Assembly: GCA_025765615.1 (NCBI GenBank)
Contig: JAIVFJ010000119.1
Span: 124,001-188,000 of the forward strand
DNA length: 64,000 bases
Source of the DNA: Zopfochytrium polystomum
Taxonomy: Eukaryota; Chytridiomycota; Chytridiomycetes; Chytridiales; Chytridiaceae
Direction of reading: 5' to 3'
Part shown: piece by piece, positions 1 through 11,992 of the stretch
Numbering within the stretch: the first letter of the stretch is position 1
Layout: each line of letters begins with the position of its first letter
Notes under the pieces: generated by a model
The model's input: the letters and a program-made list of their open reading frames with translations, nothing else
Told to the model about the DNA's origin: nothing
Databases searched by the model: none
Program-made: the position numbers and the translations under genes

Positions 1-3000
1 TCTAGCACGTAAATTGGATCTTCCGCCTTTTCGTATGCCGCAGCATCTACAGCCCATGTAGTCAGAACAAGCACTTCAACGTTCTTCCCCCAATTCAAGA
101 ACGGCTCGCACTACCTTTTGTTCCTTTTACAATAACGTAAGAAACTCGATCACCGAGACTTGGAGCAGATCCTAGCGTGGGACGATAAGTGCGAGATTAC
201 TATTCGGTCAAAGGAAGTTGACCACAAACCGGCATCTCGTTTTCGCATCCGCTCAGCCAACTCGTGGTGTGCTTGCTTCGCCGCGTACTCTTTGACAGTA
301 TTAGCCCACAATAGGTGCGCCCGCAAAGCCAAAACCGCGTACCAGCCTTCCCCAGAGCTTTTGAGATGACCAGTTGGGACAAGTCCACTTTGTTTTGCAG
401 CAAGTCGCTGATAACTTTCTTGACATATCTACGGGCTATTATTAGCATACCGCTTTCTTGAACGCATGTATTACTCACGCTTCTGCCCCCTTGGTGTCAC
501 GATCGATGAGGATCTTCTTCAGACAGGTATCTATGACGACAGACACCATTTGGCAGCTATCTCTCCGAACGGTCTGATGACGCTTAACGCTCATTTTTGA
601 ATCCAAAGAATACCTCAATTCCCTTTGCATCCAGTTTGTCGTGCTTTGTTGGATTCGTCCAATACAACCCCGCATAGCGTTTTTTGTTTATAAGAAGGTA
701 AGGAAAGTACACCTTTTCAAAGTCCAGGTTTATAGGTTTGATGAAATGTCCAGTGACGAATGTTGCAGCCTCACGTCCTATCTCTTTGTTAGAATTGCAT
801 TCAATCACTTCGAAAGTTACCAAGCTCCATAGCGTCAGACACTGTCTTCACACCAAACTTAACCATAACGGAATCTGTGTCGCCGTAGATGACTCGAGCA
901 TCATGTGCGTATCCATTGGCAACGCAAAACTTTTCCTCCACCAACTGCATCATAATAAGAATTCTGTTTTTGGAAGTTTCAGCCTTACTTGTTTGGTCTT
1001 TTCAATCATTACGCGACCGTAAGCAGTTACACTGGACGAAATCGCGAGGAGAGGAAGCTTTCCGATTGTGGCTCCCGTAAACCCGTAAACCGAGTTGGCA
1101 CTGATCTGAACAAAAACATTAGGACTACCGAGCTCAAACGTTGACTCACTTTTAGCGCCAGTTGTCGACCGTCTAAGACAGCCCGTTTAAATGGGTCCTT
1201 CTCCTTTTTCAAATCGCTCTTGGCCCTTTTTCTCGCTGCAATGAGCTCCTCCAATATGATGGGTAGAAGTCCTTTCCGAACGGATGGTTTCACGAATATG
1301 TCTGCGCGTCAAGTCAATCAGTAAGGCAATTTACGTTGATTCCTGTTCTTGCCGTTATTCGGTGATGTTTCAACGTCATCTTTTGAGAGGCTGTATTTGG
1401 CCAATATGGACGGATTTGCGACGTACGTGGAGTAGCATAGGTTGTGAGCCATCATGATCGAGGGATATAGAGATGTAAAATCGAGTGTTGCAATAGGTTC
1501 ATCATAAAAACCCTTCTCCGGCTCTATGACCGTGGCTCCCTCGTACTGCTCGTCGGTTCCTTACTTAAGATCAGCTATGGTGATGGTTCCTCGCGGTCAC
1601 AAACCTTCTATATTTAAATTGGGTATTAGGAGGCCTTCTTCGCCTGCTTTACGGTAGAGTTGAGAGATAACCTTAATTTGCTGACCGCGTGACAGCAAAT
1701 AGTTGAAGGGAACTCCGGCTGAAGAGGTCGATGAGTCGTTATCTGGACACCTCTGAACACTTACTGACTCTTGCCATTTCAATATAATTGATAATAACCA
1801 TAAGTTTGTCCAAAAGACGTTGCGGCAAGTACGCATCCTGGGAAGTTATTAGCAGACCATGGTCTGAAGAATATTTCCCACCTTCAGACAATAGACCGCC
1901 AGCCTCCTCCGTGTATCTTCATTTCCACTCTGCAGGTCGGCGATGATGGAATGATGAACATCTTCTTTCTGCTCGCCTAGAGGTGTACTGATGAGGATGA
2001 AGCAGGATCGGAGTAAAAACATACCAAGGAAGTGGGAACTAACGGAGTTCAGCGTGTAAGATCTGAGTTTGTGCTCTCGTTGCATCACTTGAAGTACATC
2101 CAATATCAAACGACCCTCCAGATTCACGGCCTTGTTATCACGGGTTCCAAATGCTTTGGATGAAAAGCGGGCATCTCTTGCCTTTGTTTCCGAAACTGCG
2201 TAAGGGGTCAGAGATAATAAATGTCAAAACCTTCTCGCAACTCACGTTTGATTCGGCCTAAAAAGGGAAAATTGTGTATGTTTAGAGCGATTGCTCGGTC
2301 CAGCAAGTATGGCAAGTCGAAGTTTTGAATGTTGTAGCCAGTAATCACGTCGGGGTCAACCTTCAAGTCGTTAAGATCGACATAAACGCATCGCACACTC
2401 TCACAATTTCGATAAATTCACGCCATTTTAGAAGGAGCTCCTTCTCAGACTCAAAGCAAAGCGTATGAGTGCCAACAATGTTCGCGCATTGGCCAAGCGT
2501 AAAGACGTTTCGAATAAATGGCTTTGATTGGCCTGCTTACCATTTTAGGCTTGTGGGAGTCATGAATATTCCTTTACCTTGAATTGTAACGATGTTGGCA
2601 ATTTGAATTACCGGGTCTTCGCTCGCATCAGGAAACACGCCTTTTCTACCGCAGCATTCAATATCAAAGCTCAGCACACGGAGAGGTGCCAGATGAGAAT
2701 AGCTCTCGTCCGGCTCGTGCGAAATTATATCCTTGTAGCTTGAAGAGACGGTCAGCACGACTATCGGCTGGCGCGATTACTTACAAAACGTCGATTTCGA
2801 CCTGGCACGAAGAGGCACGGCCTAATTTCTGCCGATTGTCTGCCGTCCGAAGAAAGTATTTTCCTTGCGGTATTTCGATCCAGTTTGCGCCGACAATCTA
2901 TTGATACTCAGCTTAGTTTCAAATAGAAATAATGGTTTCAAACTACCTTGCTGTCAATCATAAAGCGAAGAGGAAATGCAATGCTGCTCTCCATCGTCGT

Positions 3001-4141
3001 AAGTGATTTGAGTCCAAAATGCGGAAACTGGAAACCAGATTCTATGAGCCTGCGAGCAATGGCGACTTGGCCCGCGTAATGCAGGAATATTTGAAGGTAG
3101 ATCGATTTGTTTGGGCCAGCGTAACCGTATATGTTCTGCTTGAGAGCTATCTGAATACCGACGACGGCTTTTCCATTTGCTTCGTTCTTCCTACTTTCCT
3201 TTCTGATGGCGGACTTGCTCCCGCATCAGTCCCAGTAAAGGTAAACGGCCACGAGTCTACAAGAACAATTAAGGACTCACATCAAGAGCCGCTTCGATAT
3301 CGGGGAGATGCTCCTCGGTGAATCCAACAGGGGCGGGAATATAGATGTACGGAAAGAATCCATGCACATGACAGACAACGCTTGCACCGTTCTATTCGAA
3401 AATCGTCAGTACTGTCATTGAAGGTGAAAGGTGGAGACCTCTGCAACTCCATACAGGCGCAGCAAGGACAGCTCTGTGACGTTGAAGTCGTTTCTCAAAT
3501 GCGTACTTCCGACATAGTCGTCAATGTCCATTTGCTGGAAAACTGGAGAACTGGATTAGTAATCGTAAAGAAGTCGATCAAGATGAACTTCGCTCAACTG
3601 AGGGGTGACGAGTTATCCAGCAGCGCGGGTGCCGAGCGCGGCCATGCGCTTTCGTAGTTTCCTGAATTCCGCCATTTTTCGTCCGAACCATCGTTACGGG
3701 GTGGAAATCAGTTGGAGCAGTTGTGGCACGCAGGGCGGGACAGCGGGACTCACCGCGATCTGCGTCCCCGGTCGTTTGCGACAGGTGATTCTCGAACGCA
3801 GAGGGCTCCAATTTGCTCTTGACCTTTTTGAAGGGGGGCAGGTGCGAGGCCGTAGGTGCCGCCAACGCGGTTGCCGACAGCAGCGGCGACGACGACGACG
3901 CCGGCGCGGGCGGAGACGAGGAGGAGTCGGTGGCCGAAAGGGGCCGCTTGCCAGAGCGGAGGGCTGCGCCGACAAGGAGGGAGTCTTTCTGCGGGAAACG
4001 AAGGGCGGCCACGGCGACCGAATCTGGCACGGAGGAGGTAGTAGTAGCGGCGGTAGACATGAACGAGCTCGCGGTGGTGGTGGTGCTGCTCCTTGCGGTG
4101 CCAACGACGGTCCTCGATCCAGCAGCAGCCGCACCGAGCAT
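1..4141 (-). CDS. POL3: DNA polymerase delta catalytic subunit, C-terminus cut by window edge
   Basis: B-family replicative polymerase with 3'-5' proofreading, the lagging-strand enzyme in the nucleus. Read on the minus strand in many short exons. Start ATG is at 4141, followed by a Ser/Ala-rich disordered leader with a basic PPFKKVKSK patch (NLS-like). Then come the N-terminal domain (VCHVHGF, near 3370), Exo I FDIE (near 2665), Exo [13 protein letters not shown] (near 2320), and Exo [16 protein letters not shown], which is split by an intron near 1850. Polymerase motif A is [14 protein letters not shown] (near 1465), motif B is NSVYGFTGA (near 1090) and motif C is YGDTDSVMV (near 875). All catalytic carboxylates are present. 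The last visible residues, [12 protein letters not shown], belong to the thumb region, so the CysA/CysB metal-binding tail lies outside the window. It shares a 137-bp divergent promoter with the next gene. Seen: motifs. Known: family role. Exon edges are approximate. Confidence 0.96.
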
Positions 4142-4278
4142 GTCCGATTTTTCTCACACACGAACAACAACGAACGAATTCCACACTTTCTCCCAAGGCA
4201 GCAAGCAGCAGGGGGGCGGGCACAAGCAAGGAAGGGTCGAACCCACAGCACTTAACGTTGAACCAAAAATCGCTTGCG
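4142..4278. promoter_or_regulatory. Divergent promoter, POL3 / Get5-like gene
   Basis: Only 137 bp separate the two ATGs. The stretch is rich in CACA/ACAACAACGAA and has no clear TATA box. Both genes must start transcription inside it, so they share regulatory sequence. Confidence 0.55.
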
Positions 4279-5202
4279 ATGGAGGCCGAGAAACGGTTCG
4301 CGACAACGCTGCTTCAGGCCCTGGCGCGACGCCCGGTCAAGACCGCCTTCTCTTTCGACCCGTCCCCGTCGCTGTGGGCGCCACTGCCCCCATGCAGCCG
4401 GCCGTTCGATCTGATTGTAAGAAGCATGCATCCATCCACTGGCTGGCGGCCTGGCTGGCTGCGCGCGTTTGACGGACGATGGGGGAAGGAGGCTTTCGCC
4501 GCTTGGAAACGAACAAACCCCTAAACTAACTTCTCTTGATTTCTCCACATTTCGCGAAACCAGAGAAAGTCGGACGGCGAAGATGCCAACACTGGTGCTC
4601 CAACCGAAACCGAAACCCTGACGATCACAGTCAAACAGCTCAAGGGTGGCTCCCCAATCCAACTCACCGTTGGGAAATTTGAGACGGTGGACGAGCTCAA
4701 GAAAAAGATCGAAGCGGCGACGGGAGTTGCGCCGGCAAATCAGCGCTTGGTTCTGAACGGAAAAGGCTTGACCGAAGGGAAGACGCTGTTTGACTTTGAC
4801 ATCAAGGACGGGGGAACCATCAGCCTGTTGAAGAAGGCTGGCGGGGCGCCCGCTGCGACCCTCGCCGGCTGTGCCAGCGGAGATGCAAGCGCCGGCAACC
4901 GCAGCGGCGCCAGCGGCATCAACACGTGCAGCGACGAAGGAATTGGGCGCGATCAGTACCACGGCCCTGAACCCCGAATTCTGGAGTGGGCTTCAGGAGT
5001 TCATTGGAGGTCACTTGAGCGAGAAAGCGGATCAGACCAAGGTCGCGAGCTGCCTTGAATTACACGCCCAGAAAAGTATTGATATGAACTTTACTTTCAA
5101 ATGCAGGTTATTACAAGCTTTGGAGAGGCATTCCTCTCCCTGTCAACAGAGCTATCGCAAGAGCAAAAGAGGGCTGTTCGGAAGAGGTTCACCCATAGTT
5201 AG
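4279..5202 (+). CDS. Get5/UBL4-like ubiquitin-like protein of the tail-anchored insertion pathway
   Basis: Exon 1 is 4279-4416, intron 4417-4563, exon 2 from 4564, intron 5042-5106, last exon 5107-5202. A ubiquitin-like fold starts at LTITVKQLKGG and runs through FETVDELKKKI and LVLNGKGL to FDIKDGGTISLLKK. An Ala-rich linker follows, then a C-terminal helical segment (NPEFWSGLQEFI, EAFLSLSTELSQEQ, AVRKRFTHS) resembling the Get5/UBL4 homodimerisation region. In that family the protein bridges Sgt2 and Get4 and hands tail-anchored proteins to Get3 in the cytosol. Ubl followed by a short C-terminal helical domain, at about 200 residues, fits. The reading frame moves by one base between 4831 and 4900 with no usable intron, so one surplus base is likely in the assembled sequence. 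The stop codon overlaps the convergent neighbour's stop. An alternative is another Ubl adaptor. Confidence 0.72.
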
Positions 5203-6026
5203 GCAAACCGCCTGCTGCGCCAGTTCTGCTCGTCATCATCTCCAATAGAGTCATCATCTTCCTCGCCGATTGGAGGCTTCTTTTTCCGTTTCGGTACTGT
5301 CGTTTTTTCACTGATGGTTTTCCGCACGGTCCCCAGCTTGCCGCGTAGGTTCGATATCCGCTCCAATAAAGACTTCTGCTCCATTTCGTTCTCCATGTCC
5401 TTCTCCTCGTTTTCCAACTCGTCCTCGACGTCCAGCGCTTCATTGGAGGCCTCGACGACTGTCTCGATTTTATTTTGGAATAGTTCCAACTCGCTCTGAA
5501 GGCGCAGCTCGGCTTCTTTCTCATCAGCCTCCGCGAGTTTCGCGGGCTTGCGATCAAAGAAATTGGATGGGAGCGGCTTGGCCGATGCCTCGGTCTGCAG
5601 CGGCCGAGCGGAAGTATCTGCGTCGGATTGGGAAACGGTCACCGGCGGCGCCGGAACTTCTGGACCGACTCCATCGTGTTTGCTTGGCGATCTTGAGGAC
5701 AATCCTGACGGTTCCGACGGCGCTGCGTGTGAGGATCCAGCGTCAAAGAAGCCAGGGGGGAGGCTGCCTTGCACCGCAGCCTCCTTGGGGTTGGGGTGGG
5801 AGGACTTCGACTTTTTCGAGTTTGGCACAGGGTCGTTCGAGGTGAAGCGTGCATCCACGCGTCTCTTCAACGACGTCACGTCGGGTACTGCGGGTTGCTG
5901 CCGCGCAGCCGCCGTGGTAGCCGCTGGCACGGCCGTCCTCTTCGCCAATGCTGGTGAGGGCGAGGAGGACGAGGAGGTCTCCTTGCGCGCAGCCTTCTGC
6001 TGGCGGAGTAGTTTGCGGACATCCAT
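5199..6026 (-). CDS. ZNF830/CCDC16-like coiled-coil nuclear protein lacking the zinc finger
   Basis: Single exon, 275 aa. ATG at 6026 is chosen because it opens MDVRKLLRQQKAARK, which resembles the N-terminus of fungal ZNF830/CCDC16 relatives. The upstream in-frame extension would need a TTG start. It carries the family-like motifs LPPGFFD and LPSNFFD, an acidic coiled coil (about residues 175-235: ELFQNKIETVVEA, DVEDELENEEKDMENEM), a basic KRKKK patch, and a DEQNWRSRRFA end. ZNF830 proteins are nuclear and linked to splicing and genome stability. The C2H2 finger that normally follows the N-terminal helix is absent and replaced by Ser/Pro/Ala-rich sequence. It overlaps the Get5-like gene by 4 nt. 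The family call rests on the flanking motifs and could be wrong. Confidence 0.5.
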   Translation of the reverse strand: MDVRKLLRQQKAARKETSSSSSPSPALAKRTAVPAATTAAARQQPAVPDVTSLKRRVDARFTSNDPVPNSKKSKSSHPNPKEAAVQGSLPPGFFDAGSSHAAPSEPSGLSSRSPSKHDGVGPEVPAPPVTVSQSDADTSARPLQTEASAKPLPSNFFDRKPAKLAEADEKEAELRLQSELELFQNKIETVVEASNEALDVEDELENEEKDMENEMEQKSLLERISNLRGKLGTVRKTISEKTTVPKRKKKPPIGEEDDDSIGDDDEQNWRSRRFA

Positions 6027-6070
6027 TAGAGCTACTTTCTTTTTTTTTTCTTCCCCACTTTTCAACGTTG

Positions 6071-8798
6071 ATGTGGGACCGCATTACAGTGTTGGTGGAA
6101 CTGCGGCCGGATCTGAGCCTCCCCGCTCCTTTGTCGGCAGCGGCGGAGGCAGACGATCTCGGCACCAGAGTCAATGATCGCTCTGCGCAGCCGCTGCCCA
6201 ACGCGCTGCACGCACAGCCCGGGCACGCTCAGGAAGGGGAGGGAGATCAGGCTCTTGGCGCCCCCGCCGAAGAGCCAGGGGCGCTGCTGGAGGAAGGGGA
6301 GCACGAAATCTCCAACAAGACGATTTGGGCCAGCATGGCTAGCTGCATAGACCAGTACTTTGGCTACGGCGCCAGAGCCGCAGAGGGCCCGTCAGCAGCC
6401 AGTCAGTTGTCCTTGGTGTTGTCCGGTCGTGGTGGCCCGTCGGTTGTCCACCACTGGAATTCGCCTGTTGCCGATGTAAAGTAAATCGAGAGTTGGAGAA
6501 TGGGCGTGTGCCTGAGGGAGTGGGTGAACGATGGAACGCGGGGGTCCGTTATTAGAGGCTCGCTGATTCAAGCCGTTTCAGCTCAAAGATCTGCTATCAA
6601 CCGTCGAACTGGCACGAGCCGATGGTGGAACGTTCTTTAGCGTCATTGGATTTACAATCAAGCACATCCGAGTGGAAGTTGAACAAAAGCTGGTTGCGGT
6701 GCCTGCCCTCTCAGGCGCGCGGTCAGTTTTTGATTGTGGATTGTCGCTCGCGCACGACTTAACCTACAGAAGAATAGGCTAAAGGTTGTGACGATCCTTT
6801 TCGACCCAGTTGGTGAAAACGGCAGCAACCCTTTTCGGTAAGGAAAACATTCAACAAAGTGCAATTCTTAGCTCGGTTGTCGCAATCAAATAGATACACT
6901 GAACCGAACGGTGCTGTTTGGGACATTCGCGAGGCCCTAACAGTAGCGTTGAAGGAGCCGGGCGTTCCGTTTCGGCGACTCCATTTAGAAATCATTCGAG
7001 TTGTTGCGGATGAAGCCGCTCCCCGTCGCGGTGATGTTTTTTCTCTGGAGGTGCGAGCCAGGCGCTAAAAACTCTTCCGACCACGCTGACTTGCAGACTT
7101 AGATGCTTCCAAGAGTGTCCGTTTCTGTTTATCACGTTCCGATTGGAAAGTTGCCGCTCGTAGCTCGAAATCTGGCTCAGAAGCACTTTGAACTGTCGTC
7201 GATCAGCGTCAACTTTGAGGTGTGTGCGATACACTTGTTTTCCCACTCGCTAATTGCTATCGGCGACTGGAGTAGCGCTTTCCTGAGCCAGTGTCCTTCT
7301 TGTACGCTCCCACCGATGAACACGGTCTTTTTGTGAACGACCGCACCAATAGCCTGCCAATTTGGACTCCAGATCTCATCACAACGCGAAGAATTGATGC
7401 TGAGATACCGTTATCCAAACTGGAGATCCCTAAAAGCCTCGAAGTCAAGTGCTCACATACCCTAATCCCTGTCATTTCGACTCTTGAGCAAGTACGCCGT
7501 TTGTTTCGTATTGGTCCTCCCTTGACGCCAATGTTTCAATCGAAAAGCCAATTTCCTTCCCACAAGGAAGCACAGTCATGCAGCGAACTCATGACGATGG
7601 CGACAATCAGGCAACTCGAGATGCTCTACTATGCATCACAGCAGAGCACGGTGGGGACCCTGAAACTTGCGTCACAGGGAGCTCCCTGCCGCACATATGG
7701 CTGGATATTGACGCTGACCCTCCTATAAACAACGATAGGATTGTTTCGGCTGGACTGCCTCGGCCTCACGAAAGACCAGGCGTTCATCAAGGACGAGTCA
7801 ACTGAGAAAGAGGAACCAGCAACTTTGTTTGGAAGCCAGGAGGCGATGGAGCTCTTGACGCCATTTGTAGCTTTTCTTGATAATCGCAGAATTGATGCTT
7901 CAAGGGTCAAGCAGGAAACGCTTGTGAGTTGGACCCGTACCCCATCATTTTCGCGTGGTGCGCAAACGCCCGTGTTTCTTTTATGTAACGTGATTTGCGA
8001 AATACCTTTTTCTGGTCCAAAGCCCCTCCGAGTCCTCGCCGTCTACGCACGGGAGAACCGCTCGGATCTATTCCCTGACATACCATCCGCGGATCGACCG
8101 GCTTCGTACAAGCGACTGATTAATCGAATAATCAGCCGGGCGAAGGCCCGTTCCATTCAATCGTCAGCTCATGCGGAGGTACGTTGCCCTCCAGCGCCGC
8201 CCCCCCTCTCCTTTCCCAGCAAGAGCGTTGTCGTCACCCACACATCGAAGACCTATTCCTTTTGAGAAAAACATTGCTTACCTGCTTGTGATCATTCACC
8301 CAAAAAAAAAAGGTCTTCCGTTTGACGCAAGACACCCTCCTCGGCGGCGGCGCGGGCGCCTACTTTGGCCTGGACGTGCCCAAGGCCCTGCGGCCGGGTG
8401 CGTCTCCCGCAATCCACCCGCCGTCCGCGACGGCCGCGGCGCGCCGGGACAGGGCCGCCAGCAGTCCGCAGCAGCAGCAGCGCCCGCCGCCGCCGCCGAA
8501 CCTCCCCGAGCGCAAGCTGACCAGCTACCTGCACGTGCCGCAGCCGCGGCTCGACGCCGCCAACGACGAGGAGGCGTGGCTGGGCGTCGAAGGCGGGCTG
8601 CTGGACGCCGCCGGCCGGCCCGCGCGGAACTCGCTGTGGAGCGAGTTTGTAGGGAGGGAGCGGGCCGCCGGGAAGCGCCGACGCTTGGACCGCGCAGACT
8701 TTGACGGGCGTGTCGAAGGGCTGAATCTGAATGCTGCGGCGTCGGCTGGGAGCGGGAGGGGCGGAAAGGGTGGGCTCATTCCTATGGCTTTTGATTAG
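6071..8798 (+). CDS. Unrecognised multi-exon protein, disordered C-terminus
   Basis: ATG at 6071 is only 44 bp from the divergent neighbour's ATG. Coding segments I can follow: an acidic N-terminus up to about 6476; LKDLLSTVELARADGG (from 6580); KVVTILFDPVGENG (6785-6845); LKEPGVPFRRLHLEIIRVV (6950-7050); VSVSVYHVPIGKLPLVARN (7105-7218); SFLYAPTDEHGLFVNDRT through IPVISTLEQVRRLF (7290-7530); LDCLGLTKDQAFIKDE and LFGSQEAMELLTPFVAFL (7745-7920); RLTQDTLLGG (8313 onward). Consistent GT-AG introns lie between them. The last exon is GC-rich and encodes a Pro/Ala/Arg-rich tail with ERKLTSYLHVPQ and KRRRLDRADFDGR. I see no enzyme motif and do not recognise the family. The exon between 7560 and 7740 is uncertain because two frames are open there. 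Confidence 0.5.
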
Positions 8799-9193
8799 CG
8801 CCCCCACCCTAGACCTCGCAATACACTTGACATGCTTTGGAAGTGTGGCGCTGCTTTTTTTTTTTCGAGTGGTGGTTTCTCCACCCTGCTCTCCATGCTA
8901 CGTCTCGTAGTTGCGCACCGGCTCGATCAAAATGAAACTAGATTCAAGGAATCTTTTTTCTTCCGGACAAGTACGCTTTCCAACCAACTCTGAACCTTGT
9001 CCTCGAGGTGAGAAAACTTCGATAAATGTATTATGTAAATAGCTACGTCAAGAAAAATCAAGATCAGGAAGATAATCGGACGCTTTCGTCTGATTTTGTA
9101 GTATTAGTGTTAGACCCTGTGAATTTTTCCAAAATAGGTGAAGTCAGTCTCACTGCACTTTTCGGAGTCCAACACGCACGCTCCCACGCCAGC
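8799..9193. other. Convergent 3' intergenic region
   Basis: A gene-free 395-bp stretch between two converging genes. It has a T-rich run near 8855 and A/T-rich sequence that could hold 3' ends for both. No feature is recognised. Confidence 0.5.
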
Positions 9194-11992
9194 TTAGCGC
9201 CTCAAACTCGATTCGAATGATTGGGATAAGGGACTAAAGCATGAAGATGAAGAGAAAAGAAAGAAAGAAAAAGAAGCCAACGATACTCAACTCTTTCCCA
9301 TATCGCGTGCTCAGTCGGAGTGTTGCACTCGAGAACAATCTCGCGCAGCGGAGCGTGGATGACAATGCGAGAGCGTCCGTCGGTCAAATCTTCAATGTGC
9401 ACTGCTTGTATATACACTAAGGTGAAGGGAGCGGTCGGGGGACCGCCGAGTGAGCGAGTGTTTAGGAAAGTAACAAAGAAAAAGAGAGGTCGCAGAAAGA
9501 AGAACCATAAACGAAGAGGGTAAAATGATACCCGTATTGACTTCCGTGTTCTGCTCATCCGCCGGGTCACGCTTGGACCACGACAAGGTCCGCGAATACG
9601 GATTGACGTTGACAAAGCGACGCTCCGCCTTGGAGCGTCGTCGATTGAATTTTTTCAGCCAGCCTCCCACCATGAGGCGCACGATGGAGCCGACATTGAC
9701 TGAATTAGGAGGAAAGCCCGGAGGAGCTTGCGTCATCGCCGTCATGGGGCCAACCGTAGTGGCTCCTCCAGAGAGAGAGGCGGCGACCGACGAGGGTGTC
9801 GCTGAGGAGGATGCGGCGGCGGCGGCAGCGGCAGCCGCAACGGCGTTTGCCGTTGTTGCAGAAATGGACGCGCCTGCACTGCTTGAGCTATTGAAAAGAG
9901 GAGGATTTTGGGGGATTGATCCACCGTCGCCACCGCTGCCCCCGCTGACCCGCCTGTCTCGGTCGGTCATTCCCGCTTGCTGCGGTGGTGTCATTGTTCG
10001 GACTCCTCGAGATCCAGCGGATTGATTACCAACGCTACTCGAATTGATGTAGCCCGATGGTCTTTGTGAGAGCTGGCCTGATGCCATTGTTGCTGGAGAT
10101 GGGATGTTTGGTGTCATTGTTCTCGTCGAAGAGGATAGGGAGGAGTGGAGATTTGCAGTGGAAGAGGTCGGTGTCAAGGCAGCCCCAGGGGGTGATTGCA
10201 CCTGCATAGACGCCATGGAAGCGGACGCAGATAGAGCAGGAGTTGATGCTGGGTTTGCAGCATGTCCGGCCAGCGACGACACTGATGCTTGGGACTTCAA
10301 ATACATCAGCGGGGTCTGCACAAAGCTTGGGCTTTTGCTACTTGGGTCCCCCGTTCCACCACCTACCCCACGAGCCGAGTAAGTCGCCCGAGGGACAATT
10401 GAGGCGGCGCGATTGTGCACACTGCCAACGTCTCCAGCTTGCCCCTGTCCGCCCGTGCTCGAAAGTCTTGCCTCTGCCAACATACGAGATAGACCCGGAC
10501 CCTGGCTATCCTGTAAGCTCATCGGTAGGTACCCAAAGCGCTCGCGATAGAGTTCCAGTTGGTCCGTCAAAAACTGGATCACCTCACGAGCCTCTCTTTG
10601 AGAATCTGCATTGTCAGAGTTCGCTTCAATTGCTCGCTGGTTGATCTCGGCCGAGTGCTGTTCCTGTAATTTCGCCTGGCCTTCAATGAGTGCCCGCTGA
10701 TCCTCCCTAAGGGCCTCGTTCTCCCTCGACAGAATGGACATGTTCGTTCTTATCGCCTCCTCATCCTTTTGTGCGATCATTAAGGACCGTTTTGCTTGCA
10801 GCAGCTCCTGCTCCAAACGCGCGTTATCCCTCTTGAGGTCGTCGTACTTTAGAGCCAACATGTCCATGCCGTGCTCTTCTCTGTCAAGGGCGGTCGACTG
10901 CGACTTCTCATTGAAGCTGTCTGGACCTGACAGAGAGGATGGCGAAGAAGGATCACGACGCATGTTGAGCTTTCGCTGGCTTTCGGCATATAACAAACCG
11001 GAGCCGTCGACTTGAGCCAGCGCGGCCATCAAGTATTCCACCTTCTCGTTCGCTGCAGCAAGGGAGCGCTCCAGACCCTCATTCTGCTCCAACAAGATCT
11101 GGCCGACTTCAGCTGCATAGTGAAGCTCGCGTTGCAGTGTTTCCTTTTCGCTGAGCAGCTCTTCAAATTCTTCAACGGAACGGCGATGCCCTCGATCTCT
11201 CAGCAGGCTCAGGGTTGGATACGTACCCTGCGGGTACGATGATCCAGACAGAGGGCGAGTCTCGACGTTCGCAGAGGCATTGGAGCGGACTGATCCAGAA
11301 CGCTGCAGTACAATGTCGCGGAAGGAGCGCACAGATCGAGTCGGTGAGGGCATGCGATTCTTTCCGACCCCTGCGATAAAAGAGCCCGCAGACGACATCG
11401 GAAGAACCGACGCAGAGGACACCGATGAGGAAGACGAGGTTGTGAAAGCCATGGCTGGCGGGACCAGGGAGCGGGCGAGCGAAGAAAGGCCACCAGACGA
11501 GTCTCTGTTCATTCCGATCTGCAGTGGCCGATGCGTCGCCGAAGCGACACTTCTGTCGGCTTTATGCTCCGACGAATCTGCCCGGTTGGCGGCACGCATC
11601 GCATCGCGAGGGTCGCTACTTTCGTCTTCCTCATCGTCGTCGTCGTCCTCACTCGAACGATGTCCCGAAGAAATGTCTTCGTCTTCCTGCTCAAGCGAAT
11701 GCAGATGAAGAAGCTGGCGGCTGGTGCCCGGCAGGTCCAGGCCAGGGCTTGAATTGCGCCAACTAGACCTCGACATGGACTGACTGGCTGAGTCGAAGGA
11801 ATCGTCCAAATTCCTCGCCGTCGCCCGCTTTTGGGATTCGAGGAGGGAGGTGGAATGCCTAACCTGCTGTTGCTCCTGCTGCTGCGGCTGCTCCCCGTTC
11901 AGTGAGGATCGGTTGCTGTCGTCCCCGCCAGCGGGTCCGCCCGACCGACCAACGCCACTAGCGCTGGCGTTGTCGGGGTGGCCGTCCAGCAT
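9194..11992 (-). CDS. Num1/Mcp5-like cortical anchor: coiled coil plus C-terminal PH domain
   Basis: ATG at 11992 (MLDGHPDNA) is preferred over the longer upstream frame. Two introns (9531-9417 and 9286-9234) give an end at 9194. The order is: Ser/Gln/Glu-rich disordered N-terminus with an acidic EDDDDDEEDE run; coiled coils (LLSEKETLQRELHYAAEVG, LALKYDDLKRDNARLEQEL); a QFLTDQLELYRERF segment; a long Ser/Thr/Ala low-complexity linker; and a PH domain. The PH domain starts at VGGWLKKFNRRRSKAERRF, continues RTLSWSKRD, crosses the intron to VHIEDLTDGRSRIVI, and closes with the C-terminal helix PTEHAIWERV. Num1/ApsA/Mcp5 proteins bind cortical PI(4,5)P2 through this PH type and anchor dynein or mitochondria. 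The splice that rejoins the PH domain supports the model. It is shorter than Num1, nearer Mcp5. Confidence 0.75.

Noticed and set aside
3694..4251. Long open frames on both strands over the POL3 N-terminus
   Set aside because: They are shadows of the GC-rich, Ser/Ala-rich first POL3 exon; only the minus-strand frame with MLGAAAAGS leads into polymerase sequence.
4872..4878. A 7-nt GTGCCAG 'intron' that would mend the Get5-like frame
   Set aside because: Far below any plausible intron length here; a one-base error is simpler.
4252..4962. 236-codon minus-strand frame
   Set aside because: Antisense to the ubiquitin-like fold of the Get5-like gene; no independent protein features.
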